DNA of 64,000 nt from Firmicutes bacterium UBA5486 (lineage in GTDB: Bacteria; Bacillota; UBA4882; UBA10575), in the NCBI GenBank assembly GCA_002427045.1, contig DIPO01000059.1:51247-115246 (forward strand), in the 5' to 3' direction. Below the pieces are notes generated by a model that was not told where the DNA came from, did not search any database, and saw only the letters and a program-made list of their open reading frames with translations. Positions 27,907 through 38,060 of the stretch are shown here, in pieces (within the stretch, counting starts at the first letter, position 1; the number at the start of each line of letters is the position of its first letter). The translations under genes were made by a program, and so were the position numbers.

Positions 27907-28716
27907 TTGAAATATAAGATTCGGTCTAGGAAGTCGGAGACACCTTTTTTCCCAAAATCTGTTCGTGAACAAGAGGTCCCGGTTCCTAGGGAAGAGCCAG
28001 AACCAGAAGGGAAACGTAGTTCACTCCGGAGGCAGAGGATTACACTTAGGAGCTTAAAGCAACTAGGGCAGATTGCTCCTGCTGAGCAACCTAGTTCTGA
28101 TATTCATACCATGATTATTATTGGTCAGATCGAAGGGCATCTGATTCTGCCGACAAAAAATAAAACCACTAAATATGAACATATAATCCCTCAATTAGTG
28201 GCTATTGAACAGAACCCCAGAATAAAAGGGTTATTAATTATTCTCAATACAGTAGGTGGAGATGTAGAAGCTGGCCTGGCAATTGCCGAAATGATTGAGA
28301 GCCTGTCAAAAGTTACGGTCTCTTTAGTTTTAGGCGGAGGCCATTCAATCGGTGTACCAGTCGCGGTGGCAACAGATTATTCTTATATTGCTGAAACTGC
28401 TACTATGACTATTCATCCGATTAGGCTCAGTGGGATGGTGATTGGGGTTCCGCAAACCTATGAATATTTAGAGAAAATGCAGGATCGGGTAATCAAGTTT
28501 GTTACTGGCCATTCTCGGATAACAGAAGATAAATTCCGGGAATTAATGTTCAGGACAGGAGATCTGGTGCGGGATGTTGGTACTGTTTTAGTAGGAAAGG
28601 ATGCAGTAGAATCCGGTTTGATAAATGAGATTGGGGGAATTAATAAAGCGCTAGCTAAATTAAGAGAATTAATTAATCTAAAAGAAAATCTCCTCAATAA
28701 TGAGGTGAAAAAATGA
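27907..28716 (+). CDS. tepA: ClpP-like serine protease TepA
   Basis: A 269-residue ClpP-fold protein with a 65-residue charged, Pro-rich N-terminal extension typical of TepA/YmfB rather than ClpP. Core: [35 protein letters not shown], and a [15 protein letters not shown] motif holding the nucleophile Ser, followed by [12 protein letters not shown] with the His. In B. subtilis the orthologue enhances protein translocation. TTG start after GGGGGGGA. It overlaps ylzJ by four bases (ATGA), and the order tepA-ylzJ-...-spoIIIE is conserved among spore-formers. Confidence 0.9.
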   Translation: MKYKIRSRKSETPFFPKSVREQEVPVPREEPEPEGKRSSLRRQRITLRSLKQLGQIAPAEQPSSDIHTMIIIGQIEGHLILPTKNKTTKYEHIIPQLVAIEQNPRIKGLLIILNTVGGDVEAGLAIAEMIESLSKVTVSLVLGGGHSIGVPVAVATDYSYIAETATMTIHPIRLSGMVIGVPQTYEYLEKMQDRVIKFVTGHSRITEDKFRELMFRTGDLVRDVGTVLVGKDAVESGLINEIGGINKALAKLRELINLKENLLNNEVKK

Positions 28717-28919
28717 TTCTTTATTCTATATATCCGGTAGAATTAATTATGGGCGAGGAAGATGAAAAGGAAGAATCTTATCGTGAAGTTGAGTTTGAGG
28801 GGAGAAAAATTGTTGTAGAGGTAAATAGTAGGGGGGAGCAAAGGATTTCCCGTTTGATTAGTACCGATCCAAATGATTTTCTTGACCCCCGTTGGAGTCC
28901 GGGAAATATTATCTTTTAG
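28713..28919 (+). CDS. ylzJ: YlzJ-like protein
   Basis: A 68-residue protein matching the YlzJ family of spore-formers: an [15 protein letters not shown] terminus, a short beta region ([12 protein letters not shown]) and the conserved C-terminal [22 protein letters not shown]. Function unknown. Its position directly after tepA (ATGA overlap) and before spoIIIE is the conserved location. AATGAGGTG serves as ribosome binding site. A hairpin followed by T residues comes straight after. Confidence 0.85.
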   Translation: MILYSIYPVELIMGEEDEKEESYREVEFEGRKIVVEVNSRGEQRISRLISTDPNDFLDPRWSPGNIIF

Positions 28920-28932
28920 TTAAAAACCGTTT

Positions 28933-28957
28933 AAAACCTCTTTAATAGGGGTTTTTT
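28933..28957 (+). terminator. Terminator after ylzJ
   Basis: AAAACC pairs with GGTTTT across a 10-12 nt loop, and six T residues follow. Short but well placed, 14 bases after the ylzJ stop. Confidence 0.6.
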
Positions 28958-29065
28958 CTTTGATTTATCTCAATTCTTATGGGAGGAATAACTAAGCTTG
29001 AAAACGAATTAAGAAAACACATTCAATTGTAATAATCCGTAAAGGCGGGAGGCATCCATGCATCC

Positions 29066-30793
29066 ATGTCTATTCCAATGCAAAATTTAATCTTTGGACT
29101 TATTGGGGGATTGGGATTACTTCTCTTTGGTTTCTCTCTAATGGGACAGGGTTTTCAGAAAATTGCTGGGGAAAAGATCCGCCGGGTTTTAGAGAATAGC
29201 AGTAATCCTATTTTATCCATGTTTGCCGGGTTGCTACTTACCATTATTCTTCAGGATGGGGGAGCGGCTACGGTATTATTAATTGGGCTACTAAGTTCTG
29301 GTTTAATTCAGCTGAAGCAAGCAATCAGTATGATGCTCGGTATTAACCTTGGTATCACCATTATTGTCCATTTGATTGCTTTCCGTTTGGGAAATTTTCC
29401 TTTGCTTGCAGTCGGACTTGGTTTTTTCCTTTATTCACTGGGTAAGAAACGTTTTACTAGATATTTTGGTTATACCATCCTTGGTTTTGGGTTGGTGTTT
29501 GTTGGTTTAAACACCTTAACCATAGCGATGAGGCCACTAGCTGAGGGTTTACTATTTCAAGGAGTATTCTCCGGTTTACCCTTATGGGGGTATTTCTTTG
29601 GTTTTTTATCAACTGCACTGGTACAAAGCAGTACAGCTACAATTGGCCTTTTACAGGTTGTAGCCGGGCAAACGGCAATTTATAATAATGGAGCTTTTTA
29701 CTTTCAGTTAAAGTCATTTTTGCCTTTTCTGCTTGGCACTGGGTTGGGAATTTGTACGACCGCTACTTTAGCATCGATTAAAGGTAATATCCTAAGTAAA
29801 CGAGCGGTTTTAGCCCAATGGATCTTTGTGACCTTAACTACTTTGTTCTTTCTTTTATTGCTCAACCCCTTTGCTAATTTTGTGCATGTGGTTACCATTA
29901 AGCTTTGGGATATTATCGGTAATCTTAAAGAACTTTTCTTTTCTCTGCCGGCTGGCCAAAGGCCTTTGGAAGCAGATTTAATCTCTAGAGAGCTTGCAGT
30001 TGCTCATAGCATTTATAATTTAGTGATGGTAATAATCTGGTTGCCATTAACATCGGCACTGGCGGAGTTTCTGGAAGAACGTTTTCATCCTCATTATTAT
30101 TTTCAGGGAGAAGAGCTGGAGAATTTAGAATATCTTAGTGAAAAGACGCTAGGCACTCCAGCCTTAGCTTTAAGGATGGCAGCCAAGGAAATTATACGGA
30201 CAGCGGAGATTGCGACAGATATGTTATATCTGGCCAGAATTGCTTTTATTAAGGGACAAGATTCAGCAATTAAAGATATCCAGAAAAAGGAAGATATAGT
30301 TGATGGCCTTCAAAAGAAAATTACGATGTATCTTTCTGCACTTTTGTCCCGAAGTGTACTGACAACTTCCCAATCCCGTTATCTGGCGGGGTTGATTCAT
30401 GTAATTAATGATGTAGAACGGATTGCTGATCATGCTGAAAATATAAGCGAGTTTGCTGAGGCGAAGTTGGATGAGAAGCTGCCGTTTTCACAGTTAGCGA
30501 TTAATGAATTAGAACTTCTTTATGAAAAAGTATTAGATATTTGTAAAAAAGCTTTTTCATCCTTAGAAGAGGATGATCTGGTTTTGGCTAAACAGGTTCT
30601 GGAAAGGGAAGAAGCTATTGATCGGATTCAGGAAGAGATGCGTCAGAACCATATTAACCGGTTAAACCAGGGAAGGTGTTGGCCGGGATCGGGTATTATC
30701 TATTTAGAGATTATTGCCAATCTAGAGAGGGTGGCAGATCATGCTGCTAATATTGCTCAGGTAGTACTAGAAGGGAAGGAGGAGATGAGCTGA
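29066..30793 (+). CDS. Na/Pi-cotransporter family protein with PhoU-like tail
   Basis: Membrane protein of the NptA/YjbB family, sodium-dependent phosphate transport. The N-terminal ~330 residues have about nine hydrophobic segments and the family's duplicated QSSTA-type motifs: LTIILQDGGAATVLLIGLLSSG and FLSTALVQSSTATIGLLQVVAG. In the first repeat the usual QSSSA is QDGGA. The C-terminal ~220 residues are PhoU-like helices (VINDVERIADHAENI and IANLERVADHAANIAQ). GGGAGG lies 13 bases before ATG 29066; ATG 29078 is an alternative. The spoIIIE gene begins two bases after its stop, so they are cotranscribed. Confidence 0.9.
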   Translation: MSIPMQNLIFGLIGGLGLLLFGFSLMGQGFQKIAGEKIRRVLENSSNPILSMFAGLLLTIILQDGGAATVLLIGLLSSGLIQLKQAISMMLGINLGITIIVHLIAFRLGNFPLLAVGLGFFLYSLGKKRFTRYFGYTILGFGLVFVGLNTLTIAMRPLAEGLLFQGVFSGLPLWGYFFGFLSTALVQSSTATIGLLQVVAGQTAIYNNGAFYFQLKSFLPFLLGTGLGICTTATLASIKGNILSKRAVLAQWIFVTLTTLFFLLLLNPFANFVHVVTIKLWDIIGNLKELFFSLPAGQRPLEADLISRELAVAHSIYNLVMVIIWLPLTSALAEFLEERFHPHYYFQGEELENLEYLSEKTLGTPALALRMAAKEIIRTAEIATDMLYLARIAFIKGQDSAIKDIQKKEDIVDGLQKKITMYLSALLSRSVLTTSQSRYLAGLIHVINDVERIADHAENISEFAEAKLDEKLPFSQLAINELELLYEKVLDICKKAFSSLEEDDLVLAKQVLEREEAIDRIQEEMRQNHINRLNQGRCWPGSGIIYLEIIANLERVADHAANIAQVVLEGKEEMS

Positions 30794-30795
30794 AG

Positions 30796-32976
30796 ATGAT
30801 AAAAAAACGGAGTTCTACAGGTAGAAAGATGAAGAAGTCTTCGAAACCAACAGAGCGGCAACTCGAACTAAAAAAAGAGATTTTTGGGATTTTCTACATT
30901 GGGCTGGCAGCCTTACTTTTATTATCTCTTACTTTAGAAGAGACCGGAAGCTTCGGCTATGCAGTACGTGTGATTTTACATAATGTTACTGGAGAAAAAG
31001 GTTCTCTGCTTCTTCCTATTCTCTTTGCGGTTCAAGGTTGGCAATTAATAAAGAAGCACCGTAATTTTACTCTGACTTACCGATTTTTTGGCCTGGTTTT
31101 GGGTTGTCTTTTGGGAATTATTGTTTTACACCTGATTTATGTGGGTATACCGGAGGAACCATTACCTTTAGGGTATACGTATGGTGGAGGCTTTATTGGA
31201 AGTGTTATTCTTTATAGTTTGAACCGGGTTTTTTCTTATTTAGGAACCATTGTTGTTTTAAATCTTTTCTTTATGATTTCGTTAATTCTAGTCTTAGACC
31301 GGCCATTGGTCCAGATCTTTGAAGAGATAAAAAACTTTTTTAGAAATCTTACAGTAAATTTGGGCAAAAAAAAACCTGGTTTCGGTTCTGATCTCCATTA
31401 TGAGCAGGCTTCGGCCACTAGAGAAGCAAGAAGAATGTTATCATCAGCGGAGGCGGAGCCTTCGAGAGGAAAGTTTCCAAGAAAGAGGGGACGGGAACTA
31501 GAGAAGACTACTACCAAGAAAGAGACTCCGGCGATTGTGGCAGGAAAAAGCGGGATAAAATTAGGGCTTTATCAACTCCCGCCCCTTGATTTCCTGCAAA
31601 GCCCCCGTCAAAAACGGAATCTTAAGTTACTGGATCAATCAGTTCAACTTGAAGAGACTCTGGCTTCATTTGGGGTGAATGCCCAAGTGATTGAAGTTCA
31701 TCAAGGCCCAGTGATTACGAGATACGATATCCAGCCTGCTCCGGGGGTAAAAGTCAGTAGAATTGTAAATTTGGCTAATGATTTGGCATTGGCTCTGGCT
31801 GCTAGGGGACTAAGGATTGAAGCCCCGATCCCCGGAAAAGCTGCGATTGGTATTGAGGTACCGAATAAAGAAACCAGAACTGTAACGATCCGAGAGGTTT
31901 TGGAATCACGTCAGTTTTGGGAAGCAGGAAAATTGGGGATGGCACTAGGGGTTGATATTGCCGGAGAGCCGGTAGTGGCGGATCTTAATAAGATGCCACA
32001 TCTACTGATTGCTGGAGCTACGGGCTCTGGTAAGAGCGTCTGCCTTAATACTTTAATCCTTTCATTATTATATCGGGCCTCTCCGGCTGAAGTTAAAATG
32101 ATTATGATTGACCCCAAAATGGTAGAACTCTCGGTTTATGATGGGGTTCCTCATCTTTCAGCTCCGGTAGTAACAGACCCTAAAAAGGCAGCAGCTGTAC
32201 TCCGGGCAGTAGTTACGGAAATGGAGACCAGATATAAGGTTTTTGCAGCCAAAGGGGTAAGGGATTTAGCCCGTTATAATCAGGTTCTTGATCAGGATGA
32301 ACTACCAATGCCTTATGTAATTGTTTTTATTGATGAGTTGGCAGACCTAATGATGGTGGCTCCGGTGGAGGTAGAAGATTCGATTTGCCGCTTAGCTCAG
32401 ATGGCCAGAGCTACCGGAATCCATCTAGTGGTGGCCACTCAACGGCCGTCGGTGGATGTAATAACCGGATTAATTAAGGCTAATATTCCTTCACGGATTG
32501 CCTTTGCCGTCTCTTCCCAGGTTGATTCGAGAACTATTCTTGATACCTCTGGTGCAGAACAGTTGTTAGGAAGGGGCGATATGCTTTTCTCTCCGGCTGG
32601 TTCTTTAAAGCCTTTACGATTACAAGGTGCTCTTGTTCTTGACCAAGAGATTAAGGCGGTGACTGATCATTGGAAGAAGCAGGGTACTCCTGATTATGTA
32701 GAAGCCTTTATCAATGCACAGGAAAAGGAAGTAAATAGTGGTGATCCGGCAGAGGAAGATGAGCTGTTTTGGGATGCGGTTAAGATGCTGATCGATAGCG
32801 GGCAAGCTTCTGCTTCCTCTTTACAACGTAGGTTTAGAATTGGGTACAATCGAGCGGCACGGCTGATTGATATGATGGAAGCCCGAGGAATTGTGGGCCC
32901 CCATAATGGAAGCAAACCACGGGAAATACTTATTACTTCCAGACAATTGGAAGAAATGCATAAACAAGGCAATTAA
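30796..32976 (+). CDS. spoIIIE: DNA translocase SpoIIIE/FtsK
   Basis: Septum-bound DNA pump that clears chromosomes during division or sporulation. The 726-residue protein has an N-terminal membrane domain (four hydrophobic segments within about 30-175), a short basic linker, the alpha/beta translocase domain with Walker A GATGSGKS at 407-414 and Walker B YVIVFIDELADLMMV, and a C-terminal gamma winged helix (about 650-722; IGYNRAARLIDMMEARGIVGP) that reads polarised DNA motifs. GGAGGAG stands upstream of the ATG. The tepA-ylzJ context favours the sporulation-type orthologue. The symbol could equally be ftsK. Confidence 0.93.
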   Translation: MIKKRSSTGRKMKKSSKPTERQLELKKEIFGIFYIGLAALLLLSLTLEETGSFGYAVRVILHNVTGEKGSLLLPILFAVQGWQLIKKHRNFTLTYRFFGLVLGCLLGIIVLHLIYVGIPEEPLPLGYTYGGGFIGSVILYSLNRVFSYLGTIVVLNLFFMISLILVLDRPLVQIFEEIKNFFRNLTVNLGKKKPGFGSDLHYEQASATREARRMLSSAEAEPSRGKFPRKRGRELEKTTTKKETPAIVAGKSGIKLGLYQLPPLDFLQSPRQKRNLKLLDQSVQLEETLASFGVNAQVIEVHQGPVITRYDIQPAPGVKVSRIVNLANDLALALAARGLRIEAPIPGKAAIGIEVPNKETRTVTIREVLESRQFWEAGKLGMALGVDIAGEPVVADLNKMPHLLIAGATGSGKSVCLNTLILSLLYRASPAEVKMIMIDPKMVELSVYDGVPHLSAPVVTDPKKAAAVLRAVVTEMETRYKVFAAKGVRDLARYNQVLDQDELPMPYVIVFIDELADLMMVAPVEVEDSICRLAQMARATGIHLVVATQRPSVDVITGLIKANIPSRIAFAVSSQVDSRTILDTSGAEQLLGRGDMLFSPAGSLKPLRLQGALVLDQEIKAVTDHWKKQGTPDYVEAFINAQEKEVNSGDPAEEDELFWDAVKMLIDSGQASASSLQRRFRIGYNRAARLIDMMEARGIVGPHNGSKPREILITSRQLEEMHKQGN

Positions 32977-33185
32977 CTCTCTGAAGATTGTAGAAGGAAA
33001 TCTAGTAGTTTTTACAGAACTATTATTTAAAGAAAAGCATAGTCCCGTCGTTTGCTGTTCTTTTTTAGAAGTTAGCTTTGATTAACTCACGAAAATCAGG
33101 GAGTGAGATTTAATTTTTTATAGGCCAAATGAAATCCAAGGAATTTTTGTAATTTTCTCTGACTAAAGCTAGGGCTTTTTAAACC

Positions 33186-33219
33186 CGAGCGACGAGAGAC
33201 GAGCATCGAGATACGAGGG
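33186..33219. repeat. GACGAG-type repeat
   Basis: CGAGCGACGAGAGACGAGCATCGAGATACGAG (34 nt; key units CGAGCGACGAG and GACGAG) in the 287-bp gap between spoIIIE and the rodZ-like gene. Nearly identical to 20991-21026. Confidence 0.6.
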
Positions 33220-33263
33220 CGTATGCTGTCGAATTTTTTATGCTGTAAGGAGGTGCTAATAAA

Positions 33264-34022
33264 ATGAAAGAAATAGGGGAATTATTGAAAGCAGCACGGG
33301 AAGAAAAAGGGTTATCCCTTGAAGAGATACAAATGATTACTAAGATTCGTTTAAAACACCTAAAAGCTTTAGAAGCGGGCGAATTTGACCAAATTCCGGG
33401 TGAGGTTTATGTAAAAGGATTCATGGTTAATTTTGCCAAAACAGTAGGTTTAGATGGCGAGCAAATACTGGAGAAATATTATGAACTGAAAAACCAGGAT
33501 ACTGCGGTTACTCAGGATGAAGAATTAGTTTTTTCGGAAAAGTCCGATCTTCCGGAGGAAAAAGGTAAAGTAGGCAAAAAACCAATAATTACTATTGGAG
33601 TAATAAGTGGAATTCTAATTATTGTCGGAGTAATATTTTTTATTTTTACCAGGCCGCGATCTTCAGTTCAAGTTACTGAACCCGAACCAGTTATTGATCA
33701 GGTAGAAGTGGAAACAAAAGAGGAACCTGTACTATCCTTACCCTTAGAGGAACAGGATGAGGTTGTCCAGAAAGTAGAACCGGTTTTAAGGGCCGAAGCT
33801 ACAGAAGTTGTTTGGATTGGGCTTTATAAGAAAAATTCCGGAGAGATGATCTTCGAAGGGACATTATATCCTAGTGATCATCAGGAATGGCTCCTTACAG
33901 AGGATGTGTTGATGAGGATTGGGAATGCCGGAGGGTTAAAGCTTATATATAAAGAGAAGGAACTGGGTAAGCTTGGTTACTCAGGACAGGTATTAGATAA
34001 GGTGTTTTTAAATTCTGACTAA
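33264..34022 (+). CDS. RodZ-like helix-turn-helix membrane protein
   Basis: A 252-residue protein: an N-terminal HTH of the RodZ (HTH_25) type (LLKAAREEKGLSLEEIQMITKIRLKHLKALEAGEFDQIPGEVYVKGF, shown here in part), an acidic linker, one membrane segment (about 108-129, PIITIGVISGILIIVGVIFFIF), an acidic Pro-rich spacer and a C-terminal beta domain (DUF4115-like; EVVWIGLYKKNSGEMIFEGTL). RodZ links the cell-shape protein MreB to the membrane in rods. In B. subtilis the equivalent YmfM also lies near the spoIIIE-ymf region, which supports the call. Start ATG after AAGGAGGTG. Confidence 0.85.
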   Translation: MKEIGELLKAAREEKGLSLEEIQMITKIRLKHLKALEAGEFDQIPGEVYVKGFMVNFAKTVGLDGEQILEKYYELKNQDTAVTQDEELVFSEKSDLPEEKGKVGKKPIITIGVISGILIIVGVIFFIFTRPRSSVQVTEPEPVIDQVEVETKEEPVLSLPLEEQDEVVQKVEPVLRAEATEVVWIGLYKKNSGEMIFEGTLYPSDHQEWLLTEDVLMRIGNAGGLKLIYKEKELGKLGYSGQVLDKVFLNSD

Positions 34023-34055
34023 GAAAAGAAAAACTGTTCCAAATTATTGAAAAGT

Positions 34056-34080
34056 TTTAGGGAATTGAATAATTAATTAA
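34056..34080. repeat. Degenerate MITE-like end
   Basis: TTAGGGAATTGAATAATTAATT matches the left end of the element at 26024. The following sequence is A/T-rich without a clear partner end. Confidence 0.4.
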
Positions 34081-34257
34081 AATATTAATCCTAGACTAAT
34101 TAAAACTTAAATTTTAGCCGATTAAATATTTAAGCTAATTATGGCATATGTTTTTTATTGTTTAAGGTTATGTGAAACTTTGCTAATATCAGTGTTTAGA
34201 ATCTCTTCTAAAGAGGAAACCTGGGAGTTAGAGCGAATTAGCTATTAGGTGAGAAAA

Positions 34258-36102
34258 TTGGAACGGGTAAAACAGGAACAGTTTATTGAAGAAGTCAAAG
34301 AGAATAATGATATTATTGCTGTGATTTCGGAATATGTTAAGCTTAAAAGAAGGGGGAGTTCTTATACTGGTCTTTGCCCCTTTCATTCGGAAAAGACTCC
34401 TTCTTTTACGGTCAGCCGGGAGAAACAACTTTTTTACTGTTTTGGTTGTGGCGCTGGTGGAGATGTCATAAACTTTATAATGAGGATCGAGAACTTAGAT
34501 TTTCCTCAGACTATACGGTTTTTAGCTGAACGGGCTAATCTCCCTCTTCCTAGTGGCCATTTGTCTCCAAATTTTGACCAGAAAAGAAGAGAGAGAGAAC
34601 GTATACATCAATTGAATACTTTAGCAGCAGCATTTTATCAGAAGGTTTTACTTCAGACTGATGCAGGAAAGAAAGGCTTGGATTACCTGCAAAAAAGAGG
34701 TATTAGCCCGGAGGCGGTAAAAAGTTTTAATTTGGGATATGCTCTACCCCATTGGACTGGATTAGTAGAGGTGTTAAGAAAAAAAGGAATATCTTTAATC
34801 GAGGCAGAGAAAGCCGGTTTAGTCCGTGGTGGTGCCAATGGGTTTTATGATCGTTTCCGTGATCGGCTAATCTTTCCGATTCTTAATCCGCGGGGGAAGA
34901 TTGTGGGTTTCGGTGGACGATTAATGGATGAAGGGGAGCCAAAGTATTTAAATTCCCCGGAAACTTTAATCTTTCAAAAAGGGCGTTATCTGTATGGGCT
35001 ATTTCAAGCAAGGGAAGCGATCAGAAAAGAAAAACAGGCAATCATTGTTGAGGGTTATACAGATGTGATTCAAGCCCACCAACAGGGGATACTTAATGTA
35101 GTTGCTTCACTTGGAACGGCACTTACTATGGAACAAGTTAGAACCTTAAAAAGGTACACCGGAGAAGTGATTATTGCATATGATGCTGATGCTGCCGGTC
35201 AATCAGCAACTATTCGCGGGTTGGATCTTCTATATGAAGCTGGAGTAAGGGTTGGTGTTGCTACCCTTCCGGAGGGGGAGGATCCTGATTCTTTAATCAA
35301 GAACCAGGGAGCGGAAGTTTTCTTAGGCTTGGTGGAAAAAAACGTTGATTTATTTACTTTTCAACTGAATTATATCCTAAGTAAGAAAGACTTATCTTCC
35401 CCGGAAGGGAAAGCGCAAGCTGTTGAAGAAACTTTTGGCTTACTAAGCCAAGTTAAAAACAAGATAGCTCGTGAGGCCTATATAAAGCAGATCGCTACTA
35501 CTGTTGGTGTTTCGGAAACGACGTTTTATGATCAATGGAGAACTTACCAGTATAATTTAAATAGAAGTAACCAGCGTTTGGATATAAAAAAGCAGTTGCG
35601 GCATACTAATGATAATATTCATACTCAACAGATTTTGTCTGAAAAGGAAAAAAATAATTTACAGTCGGAAAGAGAAGTTTTACGAGGCTGTTTGCAGGAA
35701 AAAAACAACTTAGAGCGAATAAAAGAAGCGTTAGCGGGGATTAAATGGTCATCTCCAGCATGTGCCAATATATTCCAAAAACTAGTGGAATGGGATAATC
35801 CTGAAGAATGGCCACCGCCAGCGAGTGTTTTTTCTCCCGAAAACCAGATATTATATGTAGAACTTATTACGGAGAACGAAATGAATCCACTACCTATCGA
35901 TTTAAAAGGATGCTGTGATCGGATTCGGCAGCAATATCTAATTAAGGAGATTCAGCGTTTACAGAAAGAAGTAGCAGTAACTGCTGAAGGGCAAGAAAAT
36001 AATAGTCTATCGGCACAGAATTTACAAGAGGATTTAGCTTTATTAAATAAACTTCATAAAAAATTACGTGATGAATTTCCTACGTTTTCCGGTTTAATAT
36101 AA
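34258..36102 (+). CDS. dnaG: DNA primase
   Basis: Synthesises RNA primers at the replication fork. Residues 1-100 hold the CHC2 zinc finger (Cys40, His43, Cys61, Cys64; [12 protein letters not shown] and YCFGCGAGG). The TOPRIM catalytic core follows with [14 protein letters not shown] and [11 protein letters not shown] (about 255-345), then a C-terminal helicase-interaction region. Length (614-617 residues) is normal. I prefer TTG 34258, which has AGGTGAG upstream; GTG 34249 is the alternative and overlaps that site. rpoD follows after 40-50 bases, the classic macromolecular synthesis order. Confidence 0.95.
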   Translation: MERVKQEQFIEEVKENNDIIAVISEYVKLKRRGSSYTGLCPFHSEKTPSFTVSREKQLFYCFGCGAGGDVINFIMRIENLDFPQTIRFLAERANLPLPSGHLSPNFDQKRRERERIHQLNTLAAAFYQKVLLQTDAGKKGLDYLQKRGISPEAVKSFNLGYALPHWTGLVEVLRKKGISLIEAEKAGLVRGGANGFYDRFRDRLIFPILNPRGKIVGFGGRLMDEGEPKYLNSPETLIFQKGRYLYGLFQAREAIRKEKQAIIVEGYTDVIQAHQQGILNVVASLGTALTMEQVRTLKRYTGEVIIAYDADAAGQSATIRGLDLLYEAGVRVGVATLPEGEDPDSLIKNQGAEVFLGLVEKNVDLFTFQLNYILSKKDLSSPEGKAQAVEETFGLLSQVKNKIAREAYIKQIATTVGVSETTFYDQWRTYQYNLNRSNQRLDIKKQLRHTNDNIHTQQILSEKEKNNLQSEREVLRGCLQEKNNLERIKEALAGIKWSSPACANIFQKLVEWDNPEEWPPPASVFSPENQILYVELITENEMNPLPIDLKGCCDRIRQQYLIKEIQRLQKEVAVTAEGQENNSLSAQNLQEDLALLNKLHKKLRDEFPTFSGLI

Positions 36103-36154
36103 ATTTAAGATAAATAATCATTTTCGGCTTTCTCTGGGAAGGATGATTACAAAA

Positions 36155-37303
36155 GTGAGTAAAGAAAAAGAGGTAAATAGGACTCAAACAGTCTGCATCA
36201 AACGGAAAGACGCAAAACAAAGCAGCAGTTCAAAAGGTGCAGCTATAAAAGAGATCCTTGCACTTGGTAAGAAAAAAGGTGTTATCACTTATAAGGATAT
36301 GATGGATAGTTTCGAGCAGATCGACCTTGACCCGGAGGAAATCGATGAGATTTACGAGTTGTTGATCGGAAAAGGAATCGAAATCATTGATAATGAAAAA
36401 ACAAATAAAAAAGATAAATCTGATGAAGATGATGACGATGACGATGATGATGACTTATCTTTACCAGAAGGGATTGCTCTAGATGATCCGGTACGGATGT
36501 ATTTAAAAGAGATTGGCCGGGTAGATCTGCTTACACCTGAGGAAGAGGTTGAGCTAGCTCGCAGGGCTATGAATGGGGATGAGAAAGCTAAACGTGATTT
36601 AGCTGAGGCTAATTTACGCTTAGTAGTGAGTATAGCCAAAAGGTATGTTGGCCGGGGAATGCTTTTTCTTGATTTAATCCAAGAAGGGAACCTGGGATTG
36701 ATCAAAGCAGTGGAGAAGTTTGATTATCGTAAAGGTTTTAAGTTTAGTACGTACGCCACTTGGTGGATTAGACAGGCTATTACTAGGGCAATAGCAGATC
36801 AGGCAAGAACTATCCGGATCCCTGTTCATATGGTGGAGACAATTAATAAGTTAATCCGTGTTTCCCGTCAACTTTTACAAACTTTGGGGCGTGATCCTAC
36901 AGCTGAGGAAATTGCTGAAGAGATGGGACTGGATGTTGAACGGGTCAGAGAGATTATAAAGATTTCTCAAGATCCTGTCTCTTTAGAGACACCAATTGGT
37001 GAAGAGGAAGATAGCCATTTAGGTGATTTTATTGAAGATCAAGATGCTCCGGCTCCGGCTGAGGCTGCTTCCTTTATGCTATTAAAGGAACAACTGGAAG
37101 AAGTGTTAGACACTCTTACGCCTCGAGAAGAGAGGGTTCTCCGGCTTCGTTTTGGCCTGGAAGATGGAAGAGCCAGGACTTTAGAGGAAGTAGGAAAGGT
37201 CTTTGGAGTAACAAGAGAACGGATCCGGCAGATTGAAGCTAAAGCTCTGCGGAAACTCCGTCATCCTAGTCGTAGCAAGAAACTTAAAGATTTTCTGGAA
37301 TAA
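36155..37303 (+). CDS. rpoD: RNA polymerase primary sigma factor
   Basis: Housekeeping sigma-70 (SigA). Region 1.1 is followed by an unusually acidic run ([14 protein letters not shown], about residues 91-104), then region 1.2 ([22 protein letters not shown]), region 2 ([27 protein letters not shown]), region 3 and region 4.2 with the helix-turn-helix [23 protein letters not shown] 36155 has AAGGATG at proper distance; the ATG at 36143 overlaps that site. Downstream of dnaG as in most Firmicutes. The -35/-10 sequences seen before both tRNA groups fit recognition by this sigma. Confidence 0.96.
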   Translation: MSKEKEVNRTQTVCIKRKDAKQSSSSKGAAIKEILALGKKKGVITYKDMMDSFEQIDLDPEEIDEIYELLIGKGIEIIDNEKTNKKDKSDEDDDDDDDDDLSLPEGIALDDPVRMYLKEIGRVDLLTPEEEVELARRAMNGDEKAKRDLAEANLRLVVSIAKRYVGRGMLFLDLIQEGNLGLIKAVEKFDYRKGFKFSTYATWWIRQAITRAIADQARTIRIPVHMVETINKLIRVSRQLLQTLGRDPTAEEIAEEMGLDVERVREIIKISQDPVSLETPIGEEEDSHLGDFIEDQDAPAPAEAASFMLLKEQLEEVLDTLTPREERVLRLRFGLEDGRARTLEEVGKVFGVTRERIRQIEAKALRKLRHPSRSKKLKDFLE

Positions 37304-37320
37304 AAAATATAGATATTTCC

Positions 37321-37349
37321 TTGACTTAAACATTAAAAGAAGGTATAAT
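37321..37349 (+). promoter_or_regulatory. Sigma-A promoter of tRNA-Asn/tRNA-Met
   Basis: TTGACT at 37321-37326 and a perfect TATAAT at 37344-37349 with a 17-base spacer, 18 bases before the tRNA-Asn gene. Confidence 0.8.
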
Positions 37350-37367
37350 AAACGTTGCTGACGATGT

Positions 37368-37442
37368 TCCTCGATAGCTCAACGGTAGAGCACCCGGCTG
37401 TTAACCGGGTGGTTGTTGGTTCGAATCCAACTCGGGGAGCCA
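37368..37442 (+). tRNA. tRNA-Asn (GTT)
   Basis: The acceptor TCCTCGA pairs with TCGGGGA (including one G-U pair). The anticodon loop CTGTTAA gives GTT, the T loop is GTTCGAAT, and CCA is encoded. Confidence 0.95.
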
Positions 37443-37451
37443 ATCTATTTT

Positions 37452-37526
37452 GGGCCCATAGCTCAGCGGTAGAGCAGTCGGCTCATAACCGATCGGTCCC
37501 TGGTTCGAACCCAGGTGGGCCCACCA
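37452..37526 (+). tRNA. tRNA with CAT anticodon (Met, or Ile2)
   Basis: The acceptor GGGCCCA pairs with TGGGCCC. The anticodon loop CTCATAA gives CAT, the T loop is GTTCGAAC, and CCA is encoded. The first pair is G-C, so it is not the initiator. Elongator Met or lysidine-modified Ile(CAT) cannot be separated by eye. Confidence 0.93.
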
Positions 37527-37541
37527 TATTTTTAGCTAAAG

Positions 37542-37563
37542 AGTGGATGTATCCACTTTTTTT
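37542..37563 (+). terminator. Rho-independent terminator after tRNA-Met
   Basis: A 6-bp stem AGTGGA/TCCACT with a TGTA loop and seven T residues. Confidence 0.8.
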
Positions 37564-37582
37564 GTTTTTATTCCTTAGTTAT

Positions 37583-37735
37583 GGAATTACATAATTCAAT
37601 TATTTAAGATTTAACCACAATATCTGGAGTTCTGTGAAGTTCTGGAGTATACCATGAGAAACGCTTTCGCAGGCTTTCACGATTTTCCATGGTGCCTGAA
37701 GATGTCACGAATTCAGACTAATATATTGATAGCCT
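37583..37735. repeat. MITE-like element with 43-nt core
   Basis: GGAATTACATAATTCAATTATTTAAGATTTAACCACAATATCTGGAGTTCTG (abbreviated; left part) is nearly identical to the left of the 26024 element. The core at 37651-37693 has arms ACCATG/CCATGGT, and GATGTCACGAATTCAGACTAATATATTGATAGCC continues the match. The right terminal repeat is missing; the sequence instead runs into the block at 37743. Confidence 0.65.
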
Positions 37736-37742
37736 AATACAA

Positions 37743-37800
37743 GCCAAACACTATATATTGTGTTTGGAACTTTAAAAAGGACACAACGCAAAAAGCTTTT
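37743..37800. repeat. Palindrome-tailed repeat shared with the window's right end
   Basis: CCAAACACTATATATTGTGTTTGG (near-palindrome; arms CCAAACAC/GTGTTTGG) followed by TTTAAAAAGGACACAACGCAAAAAGCTTT. The same block lies in reverse orientation at 63945-64000. The rest of the gap up to 38060 shows no gene. Confidence 0.6.
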
Positions 37801-38060
37801 ATGTAGAGGCAGGAGAATACGGGTACAACCTAGAAATTATTAAAATGAAGTTATTATGTACAGTCCTAATCTTATATTATATAAAAGAGGATTACAGATG
37901 GTAGTTGTTCGACTCAATTCCAGCCTCTGGATCAAGAGATTCAAAATCATTCATTAGAGAAACAACTTTCCAACTAGGCTGGGAATAGATAACAAGCGAT
38001 GAGTGGCCAGCTACGAGCCATAAAATAGACTGCTCTTATCTGATGAAGGGTGATTAAAGA

